Part shown: piece by piece, positions 1 through 6,064 of the stretch
How positions within the stretch are numbered: the stretch's first letter is position 1
Layout: the number at the start of each line of letters is the position of its first letter
Source: Desulfobacterales bacterium
GTDB lineage: Bacteria > Desulfobacterota > Desulfobacteria > Desulfobacterales > Desulfobacteraceae
Direction: 5' to 3'
NCBI GenBank assembly: GCA_022361315.1
Contig: JAKSBB010000098.1
Span: forward strand, 1 to 7,476
DNA: 7,476 nucleotides
Made by a program: the position numbers and the translations under genes
Notes under the pieces: model-generated
Told to the model about the DNA's origin: nothing
What the model saw: only the letters and a program-made list of their open reading frames with translations
Databases searched by the model: none

Positions 1-1720
1 CAATCTGTCCGGATATTTCCTTAACAATCCCCGCTGAAATTGACAAGCCCAGTCCTAAACCGTCCCCCTTGGCCTTGGTGGTGAAAAATGGGGTGAAGAT
101 GTTCTCCCTGAGATCGGGGTTGATTCCGGGCCCCGAATCCCGGAAATGGATGCTGACCATATCATCTTCTTCTCTGAACCGGACGGAAATTAATTTGTTC
201 TCCTGTTCGGCCATGGCATCAAGGCTGTTCTTTATCAGGTTGACAAAGACCTGTTCCAGCCGGAGCCGGTCACCCATCACAGAAAGCGGGGCTTCTGGGG
301 CCTCTATTGAAAGGCGGCAGTCAGCCGCATCAATGGCGTAGCGCATCAGATCCACAGCCCGGGCTACGGGTTCCTCGGCAGCCACCGGTCTGATGTCCAA
401 TGGCGATTTTCTGGAGAAATCCTTGAGCTGCCTGGTAATCCCTTCCATGCTTTTGGTAATATCCGAGATGGACAGCAGGGTGGTTGTCAGGTCTTCGGTT
501 TTACCCTGACCAGCCATTAACCGGCAGGAGGCGGCATAGGTGCGGATGGCGGAGATCGGCTGGTTCAGCTCATGGACGATGGCGGCGGCCATCTGTCCCA
601 GTGCTGCGAGTTTGGCACTCTGGACCAGCTCTTCCTGGGTTTGCCGCAGGTGGGTTTCTGTTCTGCGCCGTTCTTCCACCTCCCGTTTCAGTTTTCTGTT
701 GATGCGGCCTATTTTTTCGGCCTCAAGGGCCTGCTGTTGAGAGCGCTTTTTCAGCCTCCGCTCCTGGGCAAAAAGAATGCTCAGAATCAACAGGACGCCG
801 GCTGCAGAGGAGATGTACAGGGCAAAATTGACCTGTTTTTCCAGGCGTTCCCAGGGGATAAGGTAGTTGAGCTGCCAGTCGAAGGATTCCAGGAACAGGC
901 TGCCCAGAAAGAATTTCTTCTTGTTGATCCGTATCCAGTTATCCTGACCGGCCGTCCCTCTTTCCAAAGGTAGAGGGGTCAGGTTGATTCCTTTGTACTG
1001 CTTGCCCTGCCGGATATCTTTCAGGATTTTAGGGGACAGGGAAAGAAGGCTCTTGTATTTCCAGTTGGGATTTCCCGACAAGAATATGACCCCATTGGCA
1101 TCCGATACGAATACGATTTCTCCACCTTCCATCCAATGCCGTTCAAGCCCGGAAAGATCAACCTTCACCACGACGACCCCTATGGGAGGGGCATCCGGGG
1201 ACGATTGGAAGTCATAAACGGGATGGGACATAAAATACCCGGGCGTCCCTGTGGTTGCACCTATTGCGTAAAAACCCCCTTCATCCCCGGCCATGGCATC
1301 TTTAAAGTAGGGTCTGAACCCATAGTTTTGCCCCACAAATGTGGTTGGGGCGTTCCAATTGCTGGCGCAGACCGTATTTCCGCTTTTATCCATGACGAAT
1401 ATCTCTGCGGATCCCGCCTTGTTGTTTGCGGTTTCCAGAAGGGTGTTCACAGGGCCTTCGGTGGAACGGCCGGCAAGCAGCTGGATGACGGTTTCGTCCC
1501 TGGACAGGAAATAGGGTAGATATCTGTACTTTTCCAGAGCGGAGTTCAGGGTGCCTTTGTAAAGCACCAACCGCTCCCCTGCAATGCTGCGGAGTCCTGA
1601 CAGTCCGTCGGCCCTGGACCAGAAAAAGATGGCACAGACAACTGCTATGAGAATAATCACCAGGAAAAGCAGGGTTTTTCCGGTGAGTTTTTGGGGTGGG
1701 GCATCGGGATGGATGTTCAT
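1..1720 (-). CDS. dctB: DctB-like C4-dicarboxylate sensor histidine kinase (3' end cut by window edge)
   Basis: Reading the minus strand from ATG 1720 gives 573 residues without a stop, running off the left edge. Seen: a short cytoplasmic N-terminus, a transmembrane helix at about 16-34, a periplasmic sensor region at about 35-298, a second helix at about 299-317, a charged coiled-coil linker at 320-368, the H-box with phospho-acceptor His383 (IVHELNQP), the N-box Asn494/Asn498, G1 DSGPGI from Asp528, the F-box FTPFF and a Gly-rich G2 box near 553-559. The periplasmic stretches YRYLPYFLSRDE and FRPYFKDAM...GYFMSHPV match the double-PAS/dCache sensor of DctB. Family knowledge: DctB responds to external C4-dicarboxylates such as succinate, fumarate or malate and phosphorylates DctD, a sigma-54 activator. 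No response regulator is visible; it would be expected beyond the left edge. An in-frame stop at 1766-1768 rules out a longer start except TTG 1738. The ATG has only a weak ribosome binding site of its own. The exact ligand is inferred. Confidence 0.9.
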   Translation of the reverse strand, partial: MNIHPDAPPQKLTGKTLLFLVIILIAVVCAIFFWSRADGLSGLRSIAGERLVLYKGTLNSALEKYRYLPYFLSRDETVIQLLAGRSTEGPVNTLLETANNKAGSAEIFVMDKSGNTVCASNWNAPTTFVGQNYGFRPYFKDAMAGDEGGFYAIGATTGTPGYFMSHPVYDFQSSPDAPPIGVVVVKVDLSGLERHWMEGGEIVFVSDANGVIFLSGNPNWKYKSLLSLSPKILKDIRQGKQYKGINLTPLPLERGTAGQDNWIRINKKKFFLGSLFLESFDWQLNYLIPWERLEKQVNFALYISSAAGVLLILSILFAQERRLKKRSQQQALEAEKIGRINRKLKREVEERRRTETHLRQTQEELVQSAKLAALGQMAAAIVHELNQPISAIRTYAASCRLMAGQGKTEDLTTTLLSISDITKSMEGITRQLKDFSRKSPLDIRPVAAEEPVARAVDLMRYAIDAADCRLSIEAPEAPLSVMGDRLRLEQVFVNLIKNSLDAMAEQENKLISVRFREEDDMVSIHFRDSGPGINPDLRENIFTPFFTTKAKGDGLGLGLSISAGIVKEISGQI

Positions 1721-1724
1721 GGCG

Positions 1725-1769
1725 TTAAACCGTCTCAATGAGGGCAGTACCGTCAGTTTTGATCCTCAT
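1725..1769 (-). CDS. Possible 14-codon leader ORF upstream of the DctB-like kinase
   Basis: A short ORF encoding MRIKTDGTALIETV begins at ATG 1769 and stops with TAA at 1725-1727, four bases before the kinase ATG. Its upstream sequence GGGAGGACATCA is the best ribosome binding site in this region, while the kinase ATG has little of its own. This arrangement suits translational coupling, with ribosomes ending on the leader and restarting at the kinase. It lies in a different frame from the kinase, so an unrecognised frameshift joining the two is an alternative. There is no homology support for so short a peptide, and chance occurrence is possible. Confidence 0.35.
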   Translation of the reverse strand: MRIKTDGTALIETV

Positions 1770-1873
1770 TGATGTCCTCCCTTCATTGGATTTGATATTT
1801 GTACGCATTGGGCTATGGTTCTCATTAACAATAATGGGGCCAGGTGTAAAGCGGAGGGACGGCCTTGTTTTAG

Positions 1874-1889
1874 GGTGGAATAATCCACC
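1874..1889. promoter_or_regulatory. Palindrome GGTGGA-N4-TCCACC, candidate regulator site
   Basis: The arms are six perfectly complementary bases around ATAA. The centre is about 110 bp upstream of the start expected from the -24/-12 promoter candidate, a usual distance for a sigma-54 enhancer site. No T-tract follows, so a terminator is unlikely. The bound protein is unknown; DctD would be one guess from context. Confidence 0.35.
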
Positions 1890-1897
1890 GTGTTTAC

Positions 1898-1912
1898 CGG
1901 CAATTCTTGCCG
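1898..1912. promoter_or_regulatory. Palindrome CGGCAA-TTC-TTGCCG, candidate regulator site
   Basis: This perfect 6-bp inverted repeat has a 3-base centre and lies about 86 bp upstream of the start predicted from the -24/-12 element. It is close to the palindrome at 1874-1889 but not similar in sequence, so the two need not bind the same protein. An enhancer or operator role is inferred from position and symmetry only. Confidence 0.35.
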
Positions 1913-1964
1913 CTGATTCCTTAAGTTCGTTTCTTTTGTCCTTAGTTTACAGAGGGTTGAAGCG

Positions 1965-1980
1965 CGGCATTGAACTTGCT
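1965..1980 (+). promoter_or_regulatory. Candidate sigma-54 (-24/-12) promoter
   Basis: The sequence CGGCATTGAACTTGCT contains the invariant GG (1966-1967) and GC (1978-1979) separated by exactly 10 bases. It also shows GGCA and TTGCT as in the consensus TGGCAC-N5-TTGCW. Deviations are C for T before GG and T for C in the -24 block. Transcription would start near 1991, giving a leader of about 50 nt for the gene at 2042. Confidence 0.45.
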
Positions 1981-2041
1981 TTCTTCTTTTATCAGATAAA
2001 TAAAGATGCCGGATATAACGGTTTAAATAAAAGAGGGAACC

Positions 2042-2353
2042 ATGGAAATCAATTCAGATGTAGGTTATCAGAAAGCCAACGTTGATCTGTCGCAACAAAA
2101 TCCGTCAGCACTCAAACCGGAAAACAAAGCTGCGGAGGTGAAAAGCCCGGCCGGTGAGACGTCTGCAAAGCAATCATCCGGATCATCCACCGTCAGCCTC
2201 TCAGATGAGGGGCGTGCCGCTTCCATGGAGTTGGATTTTTCCGATGAGGCGGATATCTTCACAAAGATGCAGGCCCTGGGAAATTCCAATGCCTTTGGTA
2301 AAGCCCATGCCTCGATTTCCTATGATAGTGTCAAACATCTTCTGGATGATTGA
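2042..2353 (+). CDS. Hypothetical 103-residue Ser-rich, probably disordered protein
   Basis: I do not recognise this protein. It starts with ATG after a good GAGGG ribosome binding site and is followed by a strong terminator, so it looks like a complete single-gene transcript. The first roughly 55 residues are polar, rich in Ser, Ala, Lys and Gln, with no predicted hydrophobic core. The tract SAKQSSGSSTVSLSDEG (41-57) resembles a flexible linker. The last 40 residues alternate acidic and hydrophobic positions and may form helices (SDEADIFTKMQALG, then YDSVKHLLDD at the C-terminus). There is no signal peptide, membrane segment, Cys or Trp. The disordered N-terminus followed by VSLSDEG and helices loosely recalls FlgM-type anti-sigma factors, but the helical part is too short and the key residues are not convincing. 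It is divergent from the kinase and preceded by a -24/-12 promoter candidate. Confidence 0.7.
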   Translation: MEINSDVGYQKANVDLSQQNPSALKPENKAAEVKSPAGETSAKQSSGSSTVSLSDEGRAASMELDFSDEADIFTKMQALGNSNAFGKAHASISYDSVKHLLDD

Positions 2354-2405
2354 TAGTACCATCGTTCTCCCTTTTGGTGGTATTGTCTGCCGGATTATAT
2401 TTCGG

Positions 2406-2454
2406 GCGGTATAGCTGAATATCCTCTCCGGATGTGGCTATACCGCTGCTTTTT
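2406..2454 (+). terminator. Intrinsic terminator after the 103-aa gene
   Basis: The arms GCGGTATAGC (2406-2415) and GCTATACCGC (2437-2446) are a perfect 10-bp inverted repeat, followed by TGC and five T (2450-2454). The 21-nt loop contains a smaller ATCC/GGAT pairing. It lies about 50 nt beyond the stop of the 103-residue gene and isolates that gene from the MocR cluster. Confidence 0.78.
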
Positions 2455-2517
2455 CCCACCTGCGATAATCTTCCAGTCTTATATGTGGTATTCCCGCCAG
2501 GGCACCGTATTCCTGCG

Positions 2518-2544
2518 TTCTATGCGCGTGAACCCGCAATAGAA
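2518..2544. repeat. Inverted repeat / hairpin upstream of the MocR gene
   Basis: TTCTAT-GCG (2518-2526) can pair with CGC-A-ATAGAA (2535-2544), giving nine pairs with one bulged A and an 8-nt loop. No T-tract follows. It lies upstream of the -35 candidate at 2566, so a protein-binding role is more likely than an RNA role unless transcription starts further left. Function unknown. Confidence 0.35.
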
Positions 2545-2565
2545 GGGGCCGTGGGTAAATAAATC

Positions 2566-2595
2566 TTGATCTCTTTATGATTAATACGGTATTAA
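2566..2595 (+). promoter_or_regulatory. Candidate sigma-70 promoter of the MocR gene
   Basis: TTGATC (2566-2571) is a 4/6 match to the -35 consensus. TATTAA (2590-2595), a weak -10, follows after an 18-base spacer. The -10 lies inside the palindrome at 2580-2607, which would fit repression by promoter occlusion. The match is modest; it was chosen partly because of this overlap. Confidence 0.35.
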
Positions 2596-2607
2596 TGCCG
2601 TATTAAT
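2580..2607. promoter_or_regulatory. Probable MocR autoregulatory operator
   Basis: ATTAATACGG (2580-2589) and CCGTATTAAT (2598-2607) form a perfect 10-bp inverted repeat around eight bases. The centre adds a further half-site, so TTAATAC-G-GTATTAA (2581-2595) is also a palindrome, and GTATTAAT recurs at 2589 and 2600. That 11-bp direct repeat is about one helical turn. The element ends three bases before the GGAGG ribosome binding site (2610-2614) of the regulator. MocR proteins are known to bind repeated half-sites near their own or neighbouring promoters, so autoregulation is the natural inference. Confidence 0.6.
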
Positions 2608-2618
2608 TTGGAGGTAAT

Positions 2619-4166
2619 ATGGTATCCATACAAATAGATAAAAAGTCGGATAAACCCCTTTATGTTCAGATCCGGGACAGGATCCGGCAGGCGGTTCAGG
2701 ACGGGGAACTTTCTCCGGGTGATAAACTGCCGGCGGTGTCGGCATTCGCCAAAGAGGTTGGGGTGACCCAGGCAACCATTCGCAGGGCCATGGAAGATCT
2801 TAAAGAGCAGGGGCTGACCCATTGTCATGTGGGCCGGGGAACCTTTATCTCCGAACCTTCTTTTTCCGAATCGCCCGGGGCTGATTCGGGGGGGGCTGCG
2901 GACCGTACCCCTTCCATGGTTCTCTCGGCATCCGGCAGGCAGATCCGGCCGGCTCAGGCGGCCCGACAGTTCAGACAGCGGGTGTCCAAGGGCTTGTGTG
3001 ACCTGATGAGTGTGGCCTCCCAGCCCGGGGTGATTGATTTCTCAAAGGGGGTACCTGATCCGGCATTGCTGGAAGAAGGGGTGTTTGAAGAAATGATGGC
3101 CGCGGCCATGACCGAAGGTGTTCAGGGATATGCGGATTATGGGGATCTTCGCGGAATGCCGGCGCTCCGGGAAACCCTTGCGGAACGATATCAAGAAAAA
3201 GGTGTGCGGATTTCTCCGGAGCAGGTGCTGATCACCAACGGTGCCCAGCAAGGGGCCTGCATTGCCGCCAGGGATGCGGCGGAAAAGGGGCGGCAGGTGA
3301 TCATCAAGGCCCCGGGATTCCAGGGATTGGTGGATGCCTTTGTGGGCAACGGCAATTGGGTGGAAACCGTGATCGGTGACCGGGGGTGGGATGTGGCTGA
3401 ACAATTGGAGCGGTTTACGGGCGCTTCATCACATCTGTTGAGTATCTGTCCGGATTTTCACAACCCTGTGGGCGAAGATGTGATGGCGGAACAACGGCGG
3501 AAAATCGCCGCATGGGCGGAAAAGAATAAGGGGATCATTCTCTCCGATGAGGTGTATCAGGATCTGCGGTTTGAAGGCCCTGCCCCTGAGCCCATGATCA
3601 ACCTGCTGGGGCAGAAGCAGACCATCGTCATTTCATCCCTGTCCAAGCCCCTGATGCCGGGACTTCGTCTGGGGTGGATGATCAGTTCCCGGAGGCGGAT
3701 CGCGGAATTTGCCAGAATAAAACGGCTCATGGCTCAGACCGGTCCGCCATTGATGCAGAGTGTTGCACTTCAGTACTTTCTTTCCGGTGCCTATGACCGG
3801 CACCTGGAACGGGTGAGAAACATTTATCTTAAACGGCGGGATACCATGTTGACCTGTCTTGAACAATTGATGCCTGAAGGCGTTGAATGGACCCGCCCGA
3901 GCGGGGGATTCGCCCTCTGGGTTACCCTCCCGCGGGGATACTCCAGTGTGGCCCTGCTGATTTCGGTACTTGACAAGGGGGTGAATCTTGTGCCCGGGCC
4001 GGTGTTTGATATGGACCAGCGTTTTGTCAATGCATTTCGGCTGAGCTGTGCCTGGACTGGCCGGGACCGTATTGCGGAAGGGATGGAGGTTTTGGCGGAT
4101 GCGGTTAAGGAATTATTGCGACAGCCTCCCGGTGATTCCGGGTTGAGCGGTCTGGGACATTTTTAA
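2619..4166 (+). CDS. MocR-family transcriptional regulator (GntR winged helix fused to aminotransferase-like domain)
   Basis: The 515 residues are the usual length for a MocR protein. Residues 1-80 are a GntR winged helix-turn-helix (PLYVQIRDRIRQAV, LSPGDKLPAVSAFAKEVGV, then VGRGTFI in the wing). A Gly/Ser/Pro-rich linker spans about 81-125. From about 130 a fold-type I aminotransferase domain follows, with NGAQQG (207-212), Asn282 in HNPVG, Asp310 and Tyr313 in SDEVYQDL, the PLP-binding Lys343 in SSLSKP, Arg350 in GLRLGW, and the carboxylate-binding Arg474 in NAFRLSCA. All PLP-site residues I can check are intact, so it probably binds PLP. Family members (GabR, PdxR, TauR, MocR) use PLP or its amino-acid adducts as the signal. 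Which ligand applies here is not shown. It starts at ATG after GGAGG, directly behind a palindromic operator, and heads a co-directional cluster. True aminotransferase activity would be atypical but cannot be excluded. Confidence 0.92.
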   Translation: MVSIQIDKKSDKPLYVQIRDRIRQAVQDGELSPGDKLPAVSAFAKEVGVTQATIRRAMEDLKEQGLTHCHVGRGTFISEPSFSESPGADSGGAADRTPSMVLSASGRQIRPAQAARQFRQRVSKGLCDLMSVASQPGVIDFSKGVPDPALLEEGVFEEMMAAAMTEGVQGYADYGDLRGMPALRETLAERYQEKGVRISPEQVLITNGAQQGACIAARDAAEKGRQVIIKAPGFQGLVDAFVGNGNWVETVIGDRGWDVAEQLERFTGASSHLLSICPDFHNPVGEDVMAEQRRKIAAWAEKNKGIILSDEVYQDLRFEGPAPEPMINLLGQKQTIVISSLSKPLMPGLRLGWMISSRRRIAEFARIKRLMAQTGPPLMQSVALQYFLSGAYDRHLERVRNIYLKRRDTMLTCLEQLMPEGVEWTRPSGGFALWVTLPRGYSSVALLISVLDKGVNLVPGPVFDMDQRFVNAFRLSCAWTGRDRIAEGMEVLADAVKELLRQPPGDSGLSGLGHF

Positions 4167-4212
4167 ACCATCCAAAAATTATTGTCTTTATGAATCACGG
4201 AAAGGGGGAATC

Positions 4213-4452
4213 ATGTCAAACGACGCCTATTTTCTGCAAATAATGGCAAAAGAAAGACATAATGAATTTCAACGCGATGCCCGCATGAGAAGACTGCGCA
4301 TGTCTCATGGAAAGCCGAAGCCCGGTATCAGGGAAACGATGTGGATTCGGGCGGGGGAGTTTTTAATACGCCAGGGGGAGGCCATGAAATACCGCTATGT
4401 GTCGCGGCCCTGTATGGCGGATGGCGGGAGCGGACTGACCGATAGAGAATAA
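4213..4452 (+). CDS. Hypothetical 79-residue basic helical protein
   Basis: I cannot name the family. The gene starts with ATG behind a strong AAGGGGG ribosome binding site, 46 nt after the MocR stop, with no terminator between, so co-transcription is likely. Residues 5-32 (YFLQIMAKERHNEFQRDARM and following) form a strongly charged, Arg-rich amphipathic helix. After KPKPG comes a second helix, about 40-62, with IRAGEFLIRQGEAMKYRYV. The tail is short and polar. It has no signal peptide or membrane segment. The pattern of a basic helix, a Pro/Gly break and a hydrophobic L-I-x-x-G helix occurs in various small uncharacterised bacterial proteins. Nucleic-acid, membrane-surface or regulator-partner roles are all possible and none is shown. 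Confidence 0.7.
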   Translation: MSNDAYFLQIMAKERHNEFQRDARMRRLRMSHGKPKPGIRETMWIRAGEFLIRQGEAMKYRYVSRPCMADGGSGLTDRE

Positions 4453-4531
4453 CGCAGGTCTTTACCCCCGGTATGTATGGATGGTAGTATGATTTTCAAA
4501 AAAAATTACCTTCTGACATCCGGGAAAGACA

Positions 4532-5167
4532 ATGAATACATTGAAACACCTGATTCTTGTACTAACGGGAGCGTTGTTGCTGTCCGGTTGTGGAATATGG
4601 AACATGCTCTGGCCTGCGGAGGATACGGGCCTTCCTCCCAAAACCTTCGGCATTTTGAACCATTTTCCTGCACATCCTTATCTTTTGAAAAAGAGGACAC
4701 TTGCGGCCGGAGACAGTGCTGTCGAAATTGAATCCCTGTCCGTCAAAGATCTGTTCACGGAAACGGTTGCCGCACATCTTGCGGACAAAGGGTACAAGAC
4801 ACAGGTCGTGAGGGACGAGGCTGCACTTGCATCCGGCAATGTGGATATGATGATCGAGATTGTTCCCCGCCAGGTGTTTAAGTCGGATACCGTATTTGCC
4901 TGCGGATTCTTAGACCGGAAATTTTTTCTTGGTCTGATGAATCAGCCCGCCAAATCCTACGTGGCATTGCAGCTCATTTTGAAACGCCGGAACAGCAGCA
5001 GGGTGATCATCACCGAGCACCGGGAGAGGTATTCCCGTTTGGGAGAGGGTATGCTGCCGGCGCGCTGGGACGTGCTTGATCCGGAACAACAGGCCGCCTT
5101 TGAGGCCAACCTCAGAGAAAACATCATACGGACCGTAGAACTCAGTCTGGGTGAATTTAAAATTTAG
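4532..5167 (+). CDS. Uncharacterised outer-membrane-type lipoprotein (211 aa)
   Basis: Residues 1-20 form a lipoprotein signal peptide: a single early Lys, a hydrophobic core LILVLTGALLL and the lipobox LSGC with Cys20 as the lipidated residue. Gly and Ile follow Cys20 with no Asp at +2, which favours the outer membrane under the E. coli Lol rule. The mature part has a beta-strand-like GILNHF, then a helix LFTETVAAHLADKGYKTQVV, alternating strands VDMMIEIVP and YVALQLILKRR, and a C-terminal helix NLRENIIRTVELSL. This strand / helix / 'DKGY' order loosely resembles YajG-, LpoB- or CsgG-like periplasmic lipoproteins, but I cannot assign it. A TGA in frame at 4514 fixes ATG 4532 as the start; its ribosome binding site (GGGAAAG) is moderate. 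The next gene starts 9 nt after its stop, so the two are surely one operon. Confidence 0.85.
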   Translation: MNTLKHLILVLTGALLLSGCGIWNMLWPAEDTGLPPKTFGILNHFPAHPYLLKKRTLAAGDSAVEIESLSVKDLFTETVAAHLADKGYKTQVVRDEAALASGNVDMMIEIVPRQVFKSDTVFACGFLDRKFFLGLMNQPAKSYVALQLILKRRNSSRVIITEHRERYSRLGEGMLPARWDVLDPEQQAAFEANLRENIIRTVELSLGEFKI

Positions 5168-5176
5168 GGAGGATAC

Positions 5177-6040
5177 ATGCCGGAGTCGAAAATAATGGCC
5201 GGAGACGGCCGGGATAAGATTATCGTCATGCCGTTCCTGCATGAGAAGGGACAATCGGAGCCGGATGGCCTCGGGTTGGGGATTCATTTTTTTCTGGGGA
5301 ATCTGTTTTGCCTGCACCCCGGGTTTCTGGAATGCTGGTTCGGGTGGCGGGTTAAGAACATTTTTCCGGATTCAAGTGCATTAAAGACATATTGCCGGGG
5401 AAGCGACCCTTATCCGGATATCCAGGAACTGGGAGTCAGGGAAAAGGTCCGCTTCTGGATGGAAGGTTTTTATGCAGACGTCACGGACGGCAACATCCAC
5501 ATCCGGACTATACTTCACGACACCCGTGACCAAGTATCGGTGGAGAATACTTTTACGCTTACATTTTCTGACGGGCTGAAGGGATTTCGAAGGTCTTTTT
5601 TTGACTGGCTTGACGAAGCAGGTCCCGGATACGGCGGCAGGGAAAAAGGGCTCTGGGATGAACCCATGTCGCCTGAAGGAATGGATTTTCTGGGGCGGGG
5701 ATTATTCTGCCTTTATTTAAGTTATGTCACTCCGGACATGACGGTTATTGATCTGGACGATTTTCACAGGGCAACCGAGGTTTCCCCCGACTCTTATCTG
5801 ATTCAGAATCTTCTGGGGTGGGGGCGATATAAAAATGAAGACTTTACCGGTGCCGAGTCTGCATTCTTAAAGGCCCGGGAGCTGAACCCCTATGGCATGG
5901 GCACATTGTCCGGCCTGATGTGGCTCGCCGTTAACGCAAAAGATCGGGAGCGGGCCCTGCAATTTGCTTTAGAAAAAGGGGAATGTCGTGGGGATCATCC
6001 GGATAAGGCCCACGCATTTGTGGCGAAAAAGTTCGACTGA
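5177..6040 (+). CDS. TolB_N-like / TPR protein of unknown function (287 aa)
   Basis: The gene follows the lipoprotein by 9 nt with a strong GGGAGG ribosome binding site. There is no signal peptide or membrane helix, so it is probably cytoplasmic. The N-terminal half begins KIIVMPFLHEKG (14-25), then GLGLGIHFFLGNL, and later LGVREKVRFWMEGFYADV (85-102) and NIHIRTILHDTRDQ. This order resembles the TolB-N/FlgO-like domain that precedes TPRs in many cyclase- and CadC-type proteins (pattern: V-PF..., G-ADGL, LGV-YV-EG-V, R-QL-D). The C-terminal half, about 165-287, is TPR-like. The clearest unit is 203-238 with LLGWGRYKNEDFTGAESAFL and ending in ARELNPYG, and a weaker helical pair follows. No HTH, cyclase or kinase effector domain is present, which is unusual for that family. 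The domain call is from pattern reading and is moderate; a scaffold role with the lipoprotein system is speculative. Confidence 0.8.
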   Translation: MPESKIMAGDGRDKIIVMPFLHEKGQSEPDGLGLGIHFFLGNLFCLHPGFLECWFGWRVKNIFPDSSALKTYCRGSDPYPDIQELGVREKVRFWMEGFYADVTDGNIHIRTILHDTRDQVSVENTFTLTFSDGLKGFRRSFFDWLDEAGPGYGGREKGLWDEPMSPEGMDFLGRGLFCLYLSYVTPDMTVIDLDDFHRATEVSPDSYLIQNLLGWGRYKNEDFTGAESAFLKARELNPYGMGTLSGLMWLAVNAKDRERALQFALEKGECRGDHPDKAHAFVAKKFD

Positions 6041-6064
6041 TTTCGGCTTGTCTATAAACGATGC

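Larger units (their letters stand above)
1770..2041. promoter_or_regulatory. Divergent intergenic control region between kinase and 103-aa gene
   Basis: This gene-free stretch separates the two divergent genes. It holds two perfect short palindromes (1874-1889 and 1898-1912), a rightward -24/-12 promoter candidate (1965-1980), and the ribosome binding site GAGGG at about 2033-2037 for the right-hand gene. I could not find a convincing sigma-70 promoter for the kinase. A TTTACA element exists on the minus strand near 1840, but no good -10 lies at the correct distance. A TATAAC hexamer at 2014-2019 lacks a matched -35. Confidence 0.5.

Noticed and set aside
69..1772. Several plus-strand ORFs of 62-133 codons across the left part
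   Set aside because: They are antisense to the clearly recognisable DctB-like kinase, and their translations are Arg/Pro/Ser-rich without any domain pattern.
1738..2085. Plus-strand ORF of 115 codons across the intergenic region
   Set aside because: It has no ribosome binding site, covers the promoter and palindrome region, and overlaps the well-supported start at 2042 in another frame.
2042..2353. Naming the 103-residue protein FlgM
   Set aside because: Only the general layout and a VSLSDEG-like stretch agree. The typical C-terminal sigma-28-binding helices are too short and the neighbours are not flagellar.
3042..3404. Minus-strand ORF of 120 codons inside the MocR gene
   Set aside because: It is a shadow of the MocR coding frame, whose conserved domains run without interruption through this stretch.
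4461..4492. Possible promoter (TTTACC, 18 bases, TAGTAT) before the lipoprotein gene
   Set aside because: Both hexamers match only 4 of 6 consensus positions, which is expected by chance in a gap of this size; not listed as a feature.
4477..4731. Plus-strand ORF starting at 4477, possible longer start or frameshift (run of eight A at about 4498-4505) for the lipoprotein
   Set aside because: It is in another frame, an in-frame TGA at 4514 precedes the lipoprotein ATG, and the lipoprotein already has a complete signal peptide, so no frameshift is needed.
4910..5317. Minus-strand ORF of 135 codons
   Set aside because: It spans the lipoprotein/TPR gene junction antisense, with no start signal or recognisable domain.
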